From Dyadobacter sp. CY356 (lineage in GTDB: Bacteria; Bacteroidota; Bacteroidia; Cytophagales; Spirosomataceae), in assembly GCF_021440195.1 (NCBI RefSeq), contig NZ_JAJTSZ010000001.1, positions 1,054,001-1,118,000 on the forward strand: 64,000 bases of DNA, read 5' to 3'. This document shows positions 1 to 8,497 of the stretch, in pieces. The translations under genes were made by a program, and so were the position numbers. Under the pieces are notes generated by a model. The model ran no database searches. It saw only the letters and a program-made list of their open reading frames with translations, and was not told where the DNA came from. Numbering within the stretch: position 1 is the first letter of the stretch; each line of letters starts with the position of its first letter.

Positions 1-60
1 CGATGTGATCCTGAATTTAGGTCACGTTGCCATTTTAGTACTTACTAAATAAAAATTATG

Positions 61-1407
61 CTAAACAACCGGTTTCCAGCCTTTCTCATATTCCCGCGAC
101 CATAATTTTTCAGCCTCCGAATCGCCTATGATATGGCCATTTTTTGGATCGATTTTTAAATCACGTCCTACACGCCAGGCTATATTTCCAAGCTGCATCG
201 CTACAACACTTTTAAATCCGATTTCAACATCACAGTTTGGTTTACGGTTATTTTTGATCGCATCCAGAAAATCCATGACGTGCAGATTATCCATACCCAG
301 GCTTGGACTTGCCGTATTGCGGCCCTGTATATCAGCCGCCTGATCAGTCGCTTTCACTTCCCTGATTTTTTTACCATCAAGATCATAAACCGTGTAGCTA
401 TCTCCGCCGGTATCCAGACTTCCGTTTTCACCGTAAAAAATAATTCCCCTGTCAAGCCCTTCAATTTTTCTTCCGTTTGAACTTCTGGATTCCCAAAGTA
501 ATGATACGCGGCCAGGATAATCCATCGCTACAACTTGTGTATCAGGTGTTTCCCAATCATCCTTGAATTCGTATCTTCCCCCAACCGAGCTAACCCTGGT
601 TGGAAAATCTACACCGAGTCCCCAGCGAGCGACATCTACTTCGTGCGTACCATTGTTCAGTGCCTCGCCTGTGCCCCAATGCCAGAACCAATGCCAGTTG
701 TAGTGGATCAGACCTTCTTTATAGGTCATTCTTGGCGCAGGCCCCTGCCATAAATCATAATCCAGCCAGGATGGAACGGTTCCTGGTTTGAGAAAAGTCG
801 ATTTTCTGTTGTTGGTATACCAGGTTTTGGCAAGATAAACACGGCCAATAATTCCCTCATGAAGTTCTTTAATGCCTTGTGTCAAAACCGGCGCTGAACG
901 GCGCTGAGCACCCATTTGTACCACGCGTTTGTATTTTCTTGCAGCCTCGACGGCCAGCTCACCTTCTCTTGGGTTATGGCTCAGCGGTTTTTCTACATAA
1001 ACATGTTTTCCTGCCTGGCAACCCATGATCGTCAGTGGCGCATGCCAATGGTCAGGCGTGGCGATATAGATTGCATCAATGGATTTATCTTCCAGTACTT
1101 TTCTGCAATCTTTTTCAGATTTAGGGGTTGCATTGGGTTTAACTTTTTTTATTTCTTCAATCGCCAATGGAATTGCTCTGGAATCCACATCGCAAACTGT
1201 ACCAACTTCTGCATTTTTCTGTCCTGCAAATGTGGCTGACATACTTTTTCCACGGCTGTTAACGCCAATTGTTGCCACGCGAATAAGTTCGTTGGCACCA
1301 ATGATCCTGTTATAGCTTTTTGCACTAAATCCAAATGCGGAGCCACCTATGGCTATACCTGTGGAAGCCACCGTTATTTTTTTCAGGAAATCCCTTCTAT
1401 GTTCCAT
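61..1407 (-). CDS. Gfo/Idh/MocA family oxidoreductase, Tat-exported
   Basis: A 448-residue NAD(P)-dependent sugar dehydrogenase-like protein, probably acting on a carbohydrate derivative in the periplasm. The N-terminus carries a twin-arginine signal (RRDFLKK at residues 4-10, then a hydrophobic stretch to about residue 28). A Rossmann fold begins near residue 42 with the glycine motif GVNSRG (48-53). The family signature EKP is at 139-141, K140 being the expected catalytic lysine, and TPDHWH (117-122) precedes it. The C-terminal half is the usual alpha/beta substrate domain. Secreted members of this subfamily are abundant in Bacteroidota near glycan-use genes, but the substrate cannot be read from sequence. 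The gene stands alone, divergent from the metallopeptidase that starts at 1675. Confidence 0.9.
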   Translation of the reverse strand: MEHRRDFLKKITVASTGIAIGGSAFGFSAKSYNRIIGANELIRVATIGVNSRGKSMSATFAGQKNAEVGTVCDVDSRAIPLAIEEIKKVKPNATPKSEKDCRKVLEDKSIDAIYIATPDHWHAPLTIMGCQAGKHVYVEKPLSHNPREGELAVEAARKYKRVVQMGAQRRSAPVLTQGIKELHEGIIGRVYLAKTWYTNNRKSTFLKPGTVPSWLDYDLWQGPAPRMTYKEGLIHYNWHWFWHWGTGEALNNGTHEVDVARWGLGVDFPTRVSSVGGRYEFKDDWETPDTQVVAMDYPGRVSLLWESRSSNGRKIEGLDRGIIFYGENGSLDTGGDSYTVYDLDGKKIREVKATDQAADIQGRNTASPSLGMDNLHVMDFLDAIKNNRKPNCDVEIGFKSVVAMQLGNIAWRVGRDLKIDPKNGHIIGDSEAEKLWSREYEKGWKPVV

Positions 1408-1674
1408 AAAATGGTTTGAAATACGTTTGAATAAAATCTTAAACCATATGCTCAGGAAAGAATATATTCCCGAATCGCTATTTCAAATGAAGTCGGTTTT
1501 GATATAAATTTACTTGGAAGCGGTGACTGGAATTTTTATTTGTGTAAGATCTAAGAACATGGGTAATCCTGAACGATAAGATAACAGTCCTGTTTTTTTG
1601 CATCTCAGAACAATTCAGATCGAATCATGGCGTTTCTGCTGATAATTAATGTGACTTTGTAAACCCCCAACGTA

Positions 1675-3549
1675 ATGAACAGAACCTTCAAAACTCTTTT
1701 TTTTATTAGTACATTTCTTTATCAAAACATCAGTGCGCAAATAGTTTTACCCGTAGCCTCCAGTATCAAAAAGTCGTATGTAAAACAGCAGCGTGATCCG
1801 GGCGGTGCGCCTGGAAAAAACTACTGGCAAAACAGGTCGGATTATGAAATAAAAGTAAGTTTTGATCCGCTGACGGCGAAGTTAAAGGGCGTCGTAAATA
1901 TTCAGTATGTCAACAATAGTCCTGATACACTGACCAAAGTTGTTTTTAAACTATATCCCAATATCTATCAGAAAGAAGCAATTCGGGTCGTTCCTGTAAA
2001 ATCACAGGATTTAACAGATGGTGTCGTGATTGAAAAATTCAGCTTTAACAGCAACGAACTCGATACAAAACAATATACGATCAGAGGCACAAATATGACA
2101 GCGCGCGTTGGTAAAATTTTACCAAAACAAACAGTGCATTTTGACATAACTTATTCCTATGATCTGAACCGTAATTCCTTTATACGGGGCGGGCAGATTG
2201 ATTCCGGTGCTTTTTTTATTGCTTACTTTTTCCCGCGTATAACCGTATACGATGATATTGACGGATGGAATGAGTATCCCTACACTGGTCAATATGAATT
2301 TTATAACGATTTTGGTCAGTTTAAAACTGAAATAACAGTTCCAGGCGACTATCAGGTTTGGGCAACGGGTGAATTGAAAAACGCCGTTGAAGTTTTGAAA
2401 CCGAAATTTATCAGTCTGATTGATAAGGCAAATAAAAGTGACCGGGTTGTTGAAATAATCAGCGAGGCTGATATTAAGAACGGCCCGGTATCCAACGGGA
2501 AAGATGTTAAAACCTGGAAATTTCAGGCTGACAATGTTACGGATTTTGCTTTTGGTATCAGTAATCATTATGTGTGGAAAGCATCAAGTTTAGTAGTGGA
2601 TCAAACAACGGGCAGGCGCACCAGGATTGATGCGGTTTTTGATCCGAAACATCAAGATTATCAGCCCATTGTAAATTATGGACATAAAACGATTGATTTA
2701 ATTAGCACCAGATTTCCGGCAGTGCCGTTTCCTTTTTCACATGAAACCATATTTGACGGACCAACGGAAATGGAATATCCTATGATGGTCGTAAATAGTC
2801 CTCTGGAAAAGCCACAGGAAGCAATTGAGCTTACAGCGCATGAAATTTTTCATAGTATTTTTCCTTTTTATGTGGGTGTAAACGAAACAAAGTATTCATT
2901 TATGGATGAAGGTTTTGCCACGCTTTCTGAATTCTTACTGCATCCGCTAATTGATTCTACGGTCAAACTTGACTACGACATAAGTGATGCTAACGCAGTT
3001 GTTGGATCTGAGCAGGAATTACCTGTGATGACTTTAACGCCCCAGCTTGCAGGACCGGCCAGATATGTTGCCAAAAACCTGAAACCTGCACTTGGATATT
3101 TGTACGTAAAAGAAATGCTTGGGGATGCCTTGTTTAACAAAGCGATGCAGTATTATATGGATCAGTGGAAGGGCAAACATCCGACGCCTCATGATTTTTT
3201 TAATTGTATCAATACAGGTTCTGGTGTAAATCTGAACTGGTTTTGGAAAAGCTGGTTTTTTGAAAAAGGTGTGCCGGATCTGGCAATAAGTAAAGTGCAG
3301 AGTACCCTGAAAAAACATGAGATTACGATCTCAAATTCAGGAAATCTGGCTGTGCCCGTTCATCTGACGGTATATTTTAAGGATGGCAGCCAGAAATCCA
3401 TAGGATCAAGCATCGCCTGCTGGTCGAAGGGAAATAAAACCACGAAGATTAGTGTGAATGCAGCTAAACCTTTGAAAAAAATAATTTTAGGTACTGCATT
3501 TGATCTTGATGTGCAGCCTGAAAACAATGTTTGGATATCACCCCGTTAA
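1675..3549 (+). CDS. Secreted M1 family zinc metallopeptidase
   Basis: A 624-residue peptidase of the M1 (aminopeptidase N-like, gluzincin) family. The N-terminal hydrophobic stretch ending in SAQ (about residue 21) looks like a Sec signal peptide, so the enzyme should act outside the cytoplasm. The zinc site is complete: HEIFH at 389-393 and the third ligand E412 in MDEGFA, matching HEXXH-X18-E. The usual exopeptidase GAMEN box appears as TEMEYPMMV, so the Asn is replaced by Tyr; that variant is common in bacterial M1 proteins but makes a classical aminopeptidase role uncertain. The C-terminal region, with an RDFF-like element (HDFFNCI) and an NLNWFWKSWFF block, matches the opposite-strand protein at 4881-6866, so the two are paralogues. 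Confidence 0.92.
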   Translation: MNRTFKTLFFISTFLYQNISAQIVLPVASSIKKSYVKQQRDPGGAPGKNYWQNRSDYEIKVSFDPLTAKLKGVVNIQYVNNSPDTLTKVVFKLYPNIYQKEAIRVVPVKSQDLTDGVVIEKFSFNSNELDTKQYTIRGTNMTARVGKILPKQTVHFDITYSYDLNRNSFIRGGQIDSGAFFIAYFFPRITVYDDIDGWNEYPYTGQYEFYNDFGQFKTEITVPGDYQVWATGELKNAVEVLKPKFISLIDKANKSDRVVEIISEADIKNGPVSNGKDVKTWKFQADNVTDFAFGISNHYVWKASSLVVDQTTGRRTRIDAVFDPKHQDYQPIVNYGHKTIDLISTRFPAVPFPFSHETIFDGPTEMEYPMMVVNSPLEKPQEAIELTAHEIFHSIFPFYVGVNETKYSFMDEGFATLSEFLLHPLIDSTVKLDYDISDANAVVGSEQELPVMTLTPQLAGPARYVAKNLKPALGYLYVKEMLGDALFNKAMQYYMDQWKGKHPTPHDFFNCINTGSGVNLNWFWKSWFFEKGVPDLAISKVQSTLKKHEITISNSGNLAVPVHLTVYFKDGSQKSIGSSIACWSKGNKTTKISVNAAKPLKKIILGTAFDLDVQPENNVWISPR

Positions 3550-3592
3550 TGGAGATTACCTGCAATTCTGACAAACAGATTACAAACAATAG

Positions 3593-3628
3593 GAAATGCC
3601 TGCGCATAAATAAACACGCAGACATTTC
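3593..3628. terminator. Bidirectional hairpin between converging genes
   Basis: Twelve-base arms (3593-3604 and 3617-3628) pair with one mismatch around a 12-base loop. The hairpin lies between the stop codons of the converging metallopeptidase (3549) and the 143-residue gene (3690), where a shared terminator is expected. Confidence 0.5.
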
Positions 3629-3689
3629 TATATTCAAGAAATCTGGCTTAGACTATCCTCGACATTTTTCAATTAAAATCGTCAGATAC

Positions 3690-4121
3690 TCAGGCAAAGA
3701 AACTTGGTTTTTGAAGGTAACCAGGCTGCCAGCTCGAATCCCTGCGGCGAAGCGCACGGGAGATTGTCAGGATTTCTTCAAGACGGCTATTCTGATCGAT
3801 AGTTGAATCCTGGCTATGAAAATATTGTCCGATAATTTCCCATTCAAACGTGTCTGTTTTTTCATCATAAATACCCACCGGGATCCGGTTTCCATCAGTC
3901 ATCAAAAGTCCTAATACCGATTGTGCCTCTGCCTGAGAAGAGCAGCCGATATGGTGGTATTGCGATTTCAGAGTATACAATACTGAATAACGGTTTTCAG
4001 AAACAACATTTTCTTCACCTTTTGCTTTATCTTTTTTTGTATAAGCGGAAAGGAAATTTTGAAATGAGTTTTTAAGATCCGATAACGGAGATTTGGCTGT
4101 ATATTTTAGTTCTTGTGTCAT
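3690..4121 (-). CDS. Hypothetical protein, 143 aa
   Basis: I do not recognise this protein. It has no signal peptide or membrane segment, so it is probably cytoplasmic. The N-terminal third is lysine-rich and helical. The middle contains a two-cysteine-free core with a YHHIGCSSQ element and a segment (GNRIPVGIYDEKTDTFEW) that reads like two beta strands. The C-terminus has a run of arginines (RALRRRDSSW). It ends convergently with the metallopeptidase gene and is followed upstream by a long AT-rich gap, so it appears to be a single-gene unit. The open frame with normal codon use and a clean ATG supports it being real. Confidence 0.65.
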   Translation of the reverse strand: MTQELKYTAKSPLSDLKNSFQNFLSAYTKKDKAKGEENVVSENRYSVLYTLKSQYHHIGCSSQAEAQSVLGLLMTDGNRIPVGIYDEKTDTFEWEIIGQYFHSQDSTIDQNSRLEEILTISRALRRRDSSWQPGYLQKPSFFA

Positions 4122-4880
4122 AATCTTAATGGTTTAAAAACTGAATCAGTACATCAATGGAATTGCCGATCATTTAAAGCTTTCTGGTGTAGAAAATATT
4201 GTAAAATTGTTATAGTACAATTTTGATTTTAAATGTCACATCAGGAATGAAATGTTAACCTGAATTTTGATACGCTGTCTCAATCTATTCGTTATTAAAA
4301 TAGTTATGTGATTGGTTGAATAAATTACTTGAAAATTAAATTAGTATATTTTCATTAATTAGTAAACGTGTATTGTTAATCAATAGTTTACGAATTATTT
4401 CATTAATACAAAATATCTTTAAATCTTAAAGCCTTTTTATTTGAATAGTACTATATATGGAAGATGTGGAGATGAATTTAGCATCACTTTCTGAATTGAA
4501 AATTTAAGTAGTCCTGATGGGTATGAAAGATCTGTATAATGAAATAGTTATATATTTACATTATTGGTGGAAAGAAGTTATGCATAATTTGTCTTATGGA
4601 TTACGGCTTCAATTGTAAATTCCCCCGGTCTGGTCTGGGAAATTATTTACTTTTAAACTGTCAGCGGGCTTGTAGAAGTAAGGCTTAATCTTGCTTTAAA
4701 AATGGATTGCCTTTCCCGGTTTTTAGATAGGTTTTCCAGGCTTGCAAGAAATGTATTCCAGCCAAATTTTAATAAAAAATACATTTAGAAATGAAGTCAC
4801 TATTGGTTTTAGGCATTATTATACTTTTGTGGTATTGTGTAAAGGAATCTAAAAACAAACAGATATATGGTGAAATGCTT
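4122..4880. other. AT-rich intergenic region, 759 bp
   Basis: This is one of the longest non-coding stretches of the window and is visibly more AT-rich than the flanks. I see no RNA gene or mobile-element end. The only candidate is a small reading frame starting at 4791, listed separately. It must contain the promoter for the minus-strand gene at 4121, but I could not find a convincing TAnnTTTG box. Confidence 0.6.
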
Positions 4881-4919
4881 TCACTTACCGGATCTTGGTT
4901 TAAGTTTTTGTCGATTTAA
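4791..4919 (+). CDS. Possible 42-aa single-span membrane peptide
   Basis: A short frame starting ATG at 4791 encodes about 42 residues: a short basic start (MKS), a strongly hydrophobic stretch (LLVLGIIILLWYCV), then a polar lysine-rich segment. It could be a small membrane peptide or a lipoprotein-like leader with Cys at residue 16. Its last 39 bases overlap the 3-prime end of the opposite-strand metallopeptidase, which argues either for chance or for a tail-to-tail arrangement. No ribosome binding site is seen, but these bacteria often lack one. Low confidence. Confidence 0.25.
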   Translation: MKSLLVLGIIILLWYCVKESKNKQIYGEMLSLTGSWFKFLSI

Positions 4920-6866
4920 TGCCCAAACATTATTGTCAGTTTTAATATCAGGAAACACACCTTCAGGATCAATAACGACCTTAGTGACAACGCCATCTGA
5001 ATCAGGAACAAACGAATAGGAGTAACCCTGCTGCCAGATTTCTACCGGAAACTTGTGCGATTCTTTATCTCCATTTTCAAAGGTTATTTCCACATATAAA
5101 GGCATTGCAGCCTTTTCGATATTTTCAATGAAAATCTTTGCTTTTGATGATTTGTCTTTGGGGTTTATCACGTTTGCTATTTTCTGATCAAGCTTGTAAT
5201 TTTCCAAAAACATAGCTTTCCAAAACCAGTTCAGATCTTCTCCCGTCGAATTGTTGATGCTGCTGAAAAAATCCCGGGGCGTTGGATGTTTGTATGCCCA
5301 GTCGCGGATATATTTCCGGAATGCAGTATCAAATCGCTCTTTTCCTAAAATCTGCTCTCTTAACAAAGTGAGTAAATAAGCCACTTTTTGATATTGAATT
5401 GTATAAACCTGATTTCCCGGGATGACATCTGGTCTGGTCATGATCGCGACCAGTGAATCAACGAAAAGTGCTTTTACGGGAACATCAATTTCGGGATAGC
5501 CGATAAATTCACCACCGTTAAAATCTTTGGTCGCCATATTATCCATAAATGCATTAAAACCCTCATCCATCCAGGCATGTTTTCTTTCGTTGCTACCCAC
5601 GATCATCGGAAACCAGGTATGCCCGAGTTCATGGTTGACTACCGCCCAGAACATATTTCCTTTGTCTTTTGCCGAACAGAATACCAACCCCGGATATTCC
5701 ATTCCATCCAGATTTGATGCAACATTAACCGCCTTGTTATACGGATATTCGTACCATTGTTTTGAGAAATACTGCAAAGTAAACCTGATATATTCTCCCG
5801 AACGCTCCCAGCTATCCGTATGCTTTGATTCGACCGGGTATAGCGAACTTCCTAAAACTTTTTTACCACTCGCTAAAACAATTTCCTGACCTTCCCATAC
5901 GAATGATTTTGATGCGGTCCAGGCAAAATCCCTGGCAGAATTTAATTTGAATTTCCAGGTACAAAATGCTTTGGAAGGCCTGGACGAAGGATCTGTAACT
6001 TCATCAGCCGTGCGGATAACTAGCTTTTCAGATGAAGATTTAGCTTTTTTCCAGCGTTCCAACTGAACATTTGTCAGAACTTCTTCTGGGTTTAAAAGAT
6101 CGCCAGAGGCTTCCACAATATAGGCTGACGGAAGGGTGATATTAACATCGAAATTCCCATATTCCAGATAAAATTCGCCGTTACCCAGATAGGGGAGCGC
6201 GTTCCATCCGCTGACGTCATCAAGCACGCAAAGACGTGGGTACCATTGTGCAACCGAATAAATATCTCCGTTTCTGGTAGGCAGAATATCTGTTCTGTTT
6301 ACGTTGAAATCAGCATTTCTGAAATTTCTTGGAAACTGGTAACTGTATTTTATTTGAAAGGTAATCTTTTGTCCGGAAGGAAGCGGTTCGGTCAGTTCGA
6401 TCCGCATTCTGGTATCATGTATGTAAAAATCTGCTTTGTCATGGTTATTTAAAAGAATGGATTCAATTGCAAAACCTCCTGTAAATGAAGGAGCTACTTC
6501 CTTATAACTTAAATATAATTTCGCGTCCAGTCCTTTTGAATGTTTTTTGTAAACATTCTGATCCATTTGTATCCATAAAAACGTGAGTGCTTTTGGACTA
6601 TTATTTGAATAAGTGATCGTTTCAATTCCCGAAATTATATCAGTCTTATCGTCCAGCGAAACATCAATTTTATAATCCACCTGATTTTGCCAGTAATCCG
6701 GACCTGGCTCACCGGTTGCCAGTCGAAACGAATTACCAGAAGGCAAAAACGATGATGAAGGAAACAGTTCAGAAGCTATATATTTTGATCTGGGCTTTTC
6801 TGTCAGCTGAGCAAAAACAGACGGATAGGCAAGAATTAAAAAAAATAACGGGAGAAAATGCTTCAT
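4881..6866 (-). CDS. Secreted M1 family zinc metallopeptidase
   Basis: A second M1 peptidase. The frame is open up to 6941, but I place the start at 6866, where MKHFLPLFFLILAYPSVFAQ forms a clean signal peptide; this gives 661 residues. Zinc ligands are H412 and H416 (HELGH) with E435 in MDEGF, a full HEXXH-X18-E site. The substrate-binding box again reads GMEYPGLV rather than GAMEN. The order of blocks (GPDYWQN near the start, PYLGNGEFYLEYGNF, PTPRDFFSSINN, DLNWFWKAMFLE) matches the paralogue at 1675-3549. It is expected to degrade peptides in the periplasm or outside the cell. It sits downstream of the SusD gene, separated from it by a terminator hairpin, so it probably has its own promoter. 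Confidence 0.92.
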   Translation of the reverse strand: MKHFLPLFFLILAYPSVFAQLTEKPRSKYIASELFPSSSFLPSGNSFRLATGEPGPDYWQNQVDYKIDVSLDDKTDIISGIETITYSNNSPKALTFLWIQMDQNVYKKHSKGLDAKLYLSYKEVAPSFTGGFAIESILLNNHDKADFYIHDTRMRIELTEPLPSGQKITFQIKYSYQFPRNFRNADFNVNRTDILPTRNGDIYSVAQWYPRLCVLDDVSGWNALPYLGNGEFYLEYGNFDVNITLPSAYIVEASGDLLNPEEVLTNVQLERWKKAKSSSEKLVIRTADEVTDPSSRPSKAFCTWKFKLNSARDFAWTASKSFVWEGQEIVLASGKKVLGSSLYPVESKHTDSWERSGEYIRFTLQYFSKQWYEYPYNKAVNVASNLDGMEYPGLVFCSAKDKGNMFWAVVNHELGHTWFPMIVGSNERKHAWMDEGFNAFMDNMATKDFNGGEFIGYPEIDVPVKALFVDSLVAIMTRPDVIPGNQVYTIQYQKVAYLLTLLREQILGKERFDTAFRKYIRDWAYKHPTPRDFFSSINNSTGEDLNWFWKAMFLENYKLDQKIANVINPKDKSSKAKIFIENIEKAAMPLYVEITFENGDKESHKFPVEIWQQGYSYSFVPDSDGVVTKVVIDPEGVFPDIKTDNNVWALNRQKLKPRSGK

Positions 6867-6966
6867 AAATATTTTCAGGACAGCTGAGTGGGTTAATAAT
6901 CCAAGATAAGAATTTAATCTAAAAAGCACAGGATTTATCAATCGGTTCAGCCACGGGTTTAAACAT

Positions 6967-7015
6967 AAAAAAGAGACAATATTGTAAACGAAAGTCTCAA
7001 TACTGTCTCTTTTTA
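6967..7015 (-). terminator. Terminator of the susCD-like operon
   Basis: Arms at 6967-6984 and 6998-7015 pair over about 17 bases with one mismatch. Read on the minus strand the second arm ends in a T run (cttttttatg). It lies 17 bases beyond the stop codon of the SusD-like gene. Confidence 0.7.
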
Positions 7016-7031
7016 TTTGATATTAAATCAA

Positions 7032-8492
7032 TTAATTGGTGACAGTACGCGTGTCCCACCACATTTTTTTACCCCAGAAATTGTCTTTGATTTCTGCAAT
7101 AAATGAAGCACTGTTACCGGCATTTAAAGTCGTCTCTGTCGGTGGATAAGGATAGCGGAATGGCGGTCGGGTATGTCCTGTGAATGGTGAGCCTGTTGCC
7201 GCCGGCATCACAGGAATGTCAGTCCGTCTGGATTCTGCCCATGCTTCGTTTCCGTTTTTGTAAAGCGACAGCCATTTTTGGGTATACAGTTTTGTTGTGG
7301 TATTATCCCATTTCACGTCCGAACCCGCAAGATAAGTACTGATAACGGTTGCATCCGTGATTCCGTTTTCGTTTAAAGAAGCAGTTATCCCAGAATTGTA
7401 TAAACTTTCAGCGGTACTTGAACCAGTTTTCCAGCCTTTCTGAGCCGCTTCGGACAGGATGAAAAGTACTTCACTATACCGCATCATCGGCGAAAATCCT
7501 GTTGGGTCTTCACGGAATTTCACACCGATCCTTGAATAATTGGAAATGACAGGAGAAGTTGGCGGGCCAATTTCCACACCTCTGTATTCTCCATCGATTG
7601 GTGCCGGTTTGGCATATACTGCCAGACGTGGATCTTTTAGTTGTTTAAGGGAATTGATCAGAATATTACTCGGGCCGTGATCATCGCGCGTCATGAAGTT
7701 GCTGTTCCACGGCTCAATGTATGGGCTTGATCCGGTCCATTTTAAAAAAGCGTTATCCGTATTGGCTGCCATTACAGGATAGGTTGCCGGGGCAGAAGTA
7801 ATCTCTTCAATAATGGGCTTGGCAGTTGCCGGACTAACATTTGAAATTCTGATCGCTACACGCAGTCTCAAAGAGTTGCAAAGTTTTTGCCATTTTTTAA
7901 CATCGCCGCCATAAAGCAGATCACCTTCTCCCAAAACATCGGTTCCGCCTGCGGCAAACAAATCGGCTGCGGTTTTTAATTGGGTGATTAAGGCCGGATA
8001 AATCGTTTCCTGCGTATCATATTTCGGGGTAATAAAACCTGCATCACCTTTGAAAGCTTCGGTAAAAGGCACATCTCTCCAACGGTCTGTGGCAATCTGT
8101 AAGATGAAAGCCTGCAAGGTCAGACCCGTTGCCTTCATATTTTTGGAACCCGATTTGTCTGCCTGGTCAATGATCGCCTGGGCATTTTTCAGGTCGCGGT
8201 AAATGACCGTCCAAAGTGTATTGATATTCGTGGAGGTGAACATATACCGCGAATCATCAATGTATTGCAGTTTTCCTAAATGACCCGCATAGGTGGATGG
8301 CTCGTTCATATCACCCAAAACACCGAAATAATTTGTGGCGAAATCTGTGAGTACATAACCAAGTACATTGGTAATCGGCGCTTCAACGGGGCTGTTTGGA
8401 TTTGTATTTATTTCCTCAAAATCGTCGGTACATGACTGTCCGGTGAATGCCAGAAGGAAAAGAATTAGTAAACTGGTTGATATATTTTTCAT
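7032..8492 (-). CDS. SusD/RagB family outer-membrane lipoprotein
   Basis: A 486-residue surface lipoprotein that binds a nutrient and passes it to the SusC-type transporter encoded just upstream. The signal peptide ends in a lipobox (TGQSC, Cys21 as the lipidated residue), followed by the acidic DDFEEINTNPNSP element typical of the SusD-like subgroup that lacks the classical starch-binding residues. Helical TPR-like segments follow, and the C-terminal KMWWDTRT block is a usual family ending. It starts 5 bp from the SusC stop codon, so the two form one transcript. The ligand cannot be told: there is no glycoside hydrolase or lyase beside the pair, so uptake of peptides or another oligomer is as likely as glycan. 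Confidence 0.93.
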   Translation of the reverse strand: MKNISTSLLILFLLAFTGQSCTDDFEEINTNPNSPVEAPITNVLGYVLTDFATNYFGVLGDMNEPSTYAGHLGKLQYIDDSRYMFTSTNINTLWTVIYRDLKNAQAIIDQADKSGSKNMKATGLTLQAFILQIATDRWRDVPFTEAFKGDAGFITPKYDTQETIYPALITQLKTAADLFAAGGTDVLGEGDLLYGGDVKKWQKLCNSLRLRVAIRISNVSPATAKPIIEEITSAPATYPVMAANTDNAFLKWTGSSPYIEPWNSNFMTRDDHGPSNILINSLKQLKDPRLAVYAKPAPIDGEYRGVEIGPPTSPVISNYSRIGVKFREDPTGFSPMMRYSEVLFILSEAAQKGWKTGSSTAESLYNSGITASLNENGITDATVISTYLAGSDVKWDNTTTKLYTQKWLSLYKNGNEAWAESRRTDIPVMPAATGSPFTGHTRPPFRYPYPPTETTLNAGNSASFIAEIKDNFWGKKMWWDTRTVTN

Positions 8493-8497
8493 ATGGA

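Noticed and set aside
3720-3790. A tRNA-like stretch (gctcgaatccctgc)
   Set aside because: It lies inside the 143-residue gene and lacks the paired arms of a tRNA.
4441-4520. Very short frame (about 16 residues) starting near 4457 in the AT-rich gap, considered as a peptide precursor
   Set aside because: No modifying enzyme, transporter or recognisable leader lies nearby.
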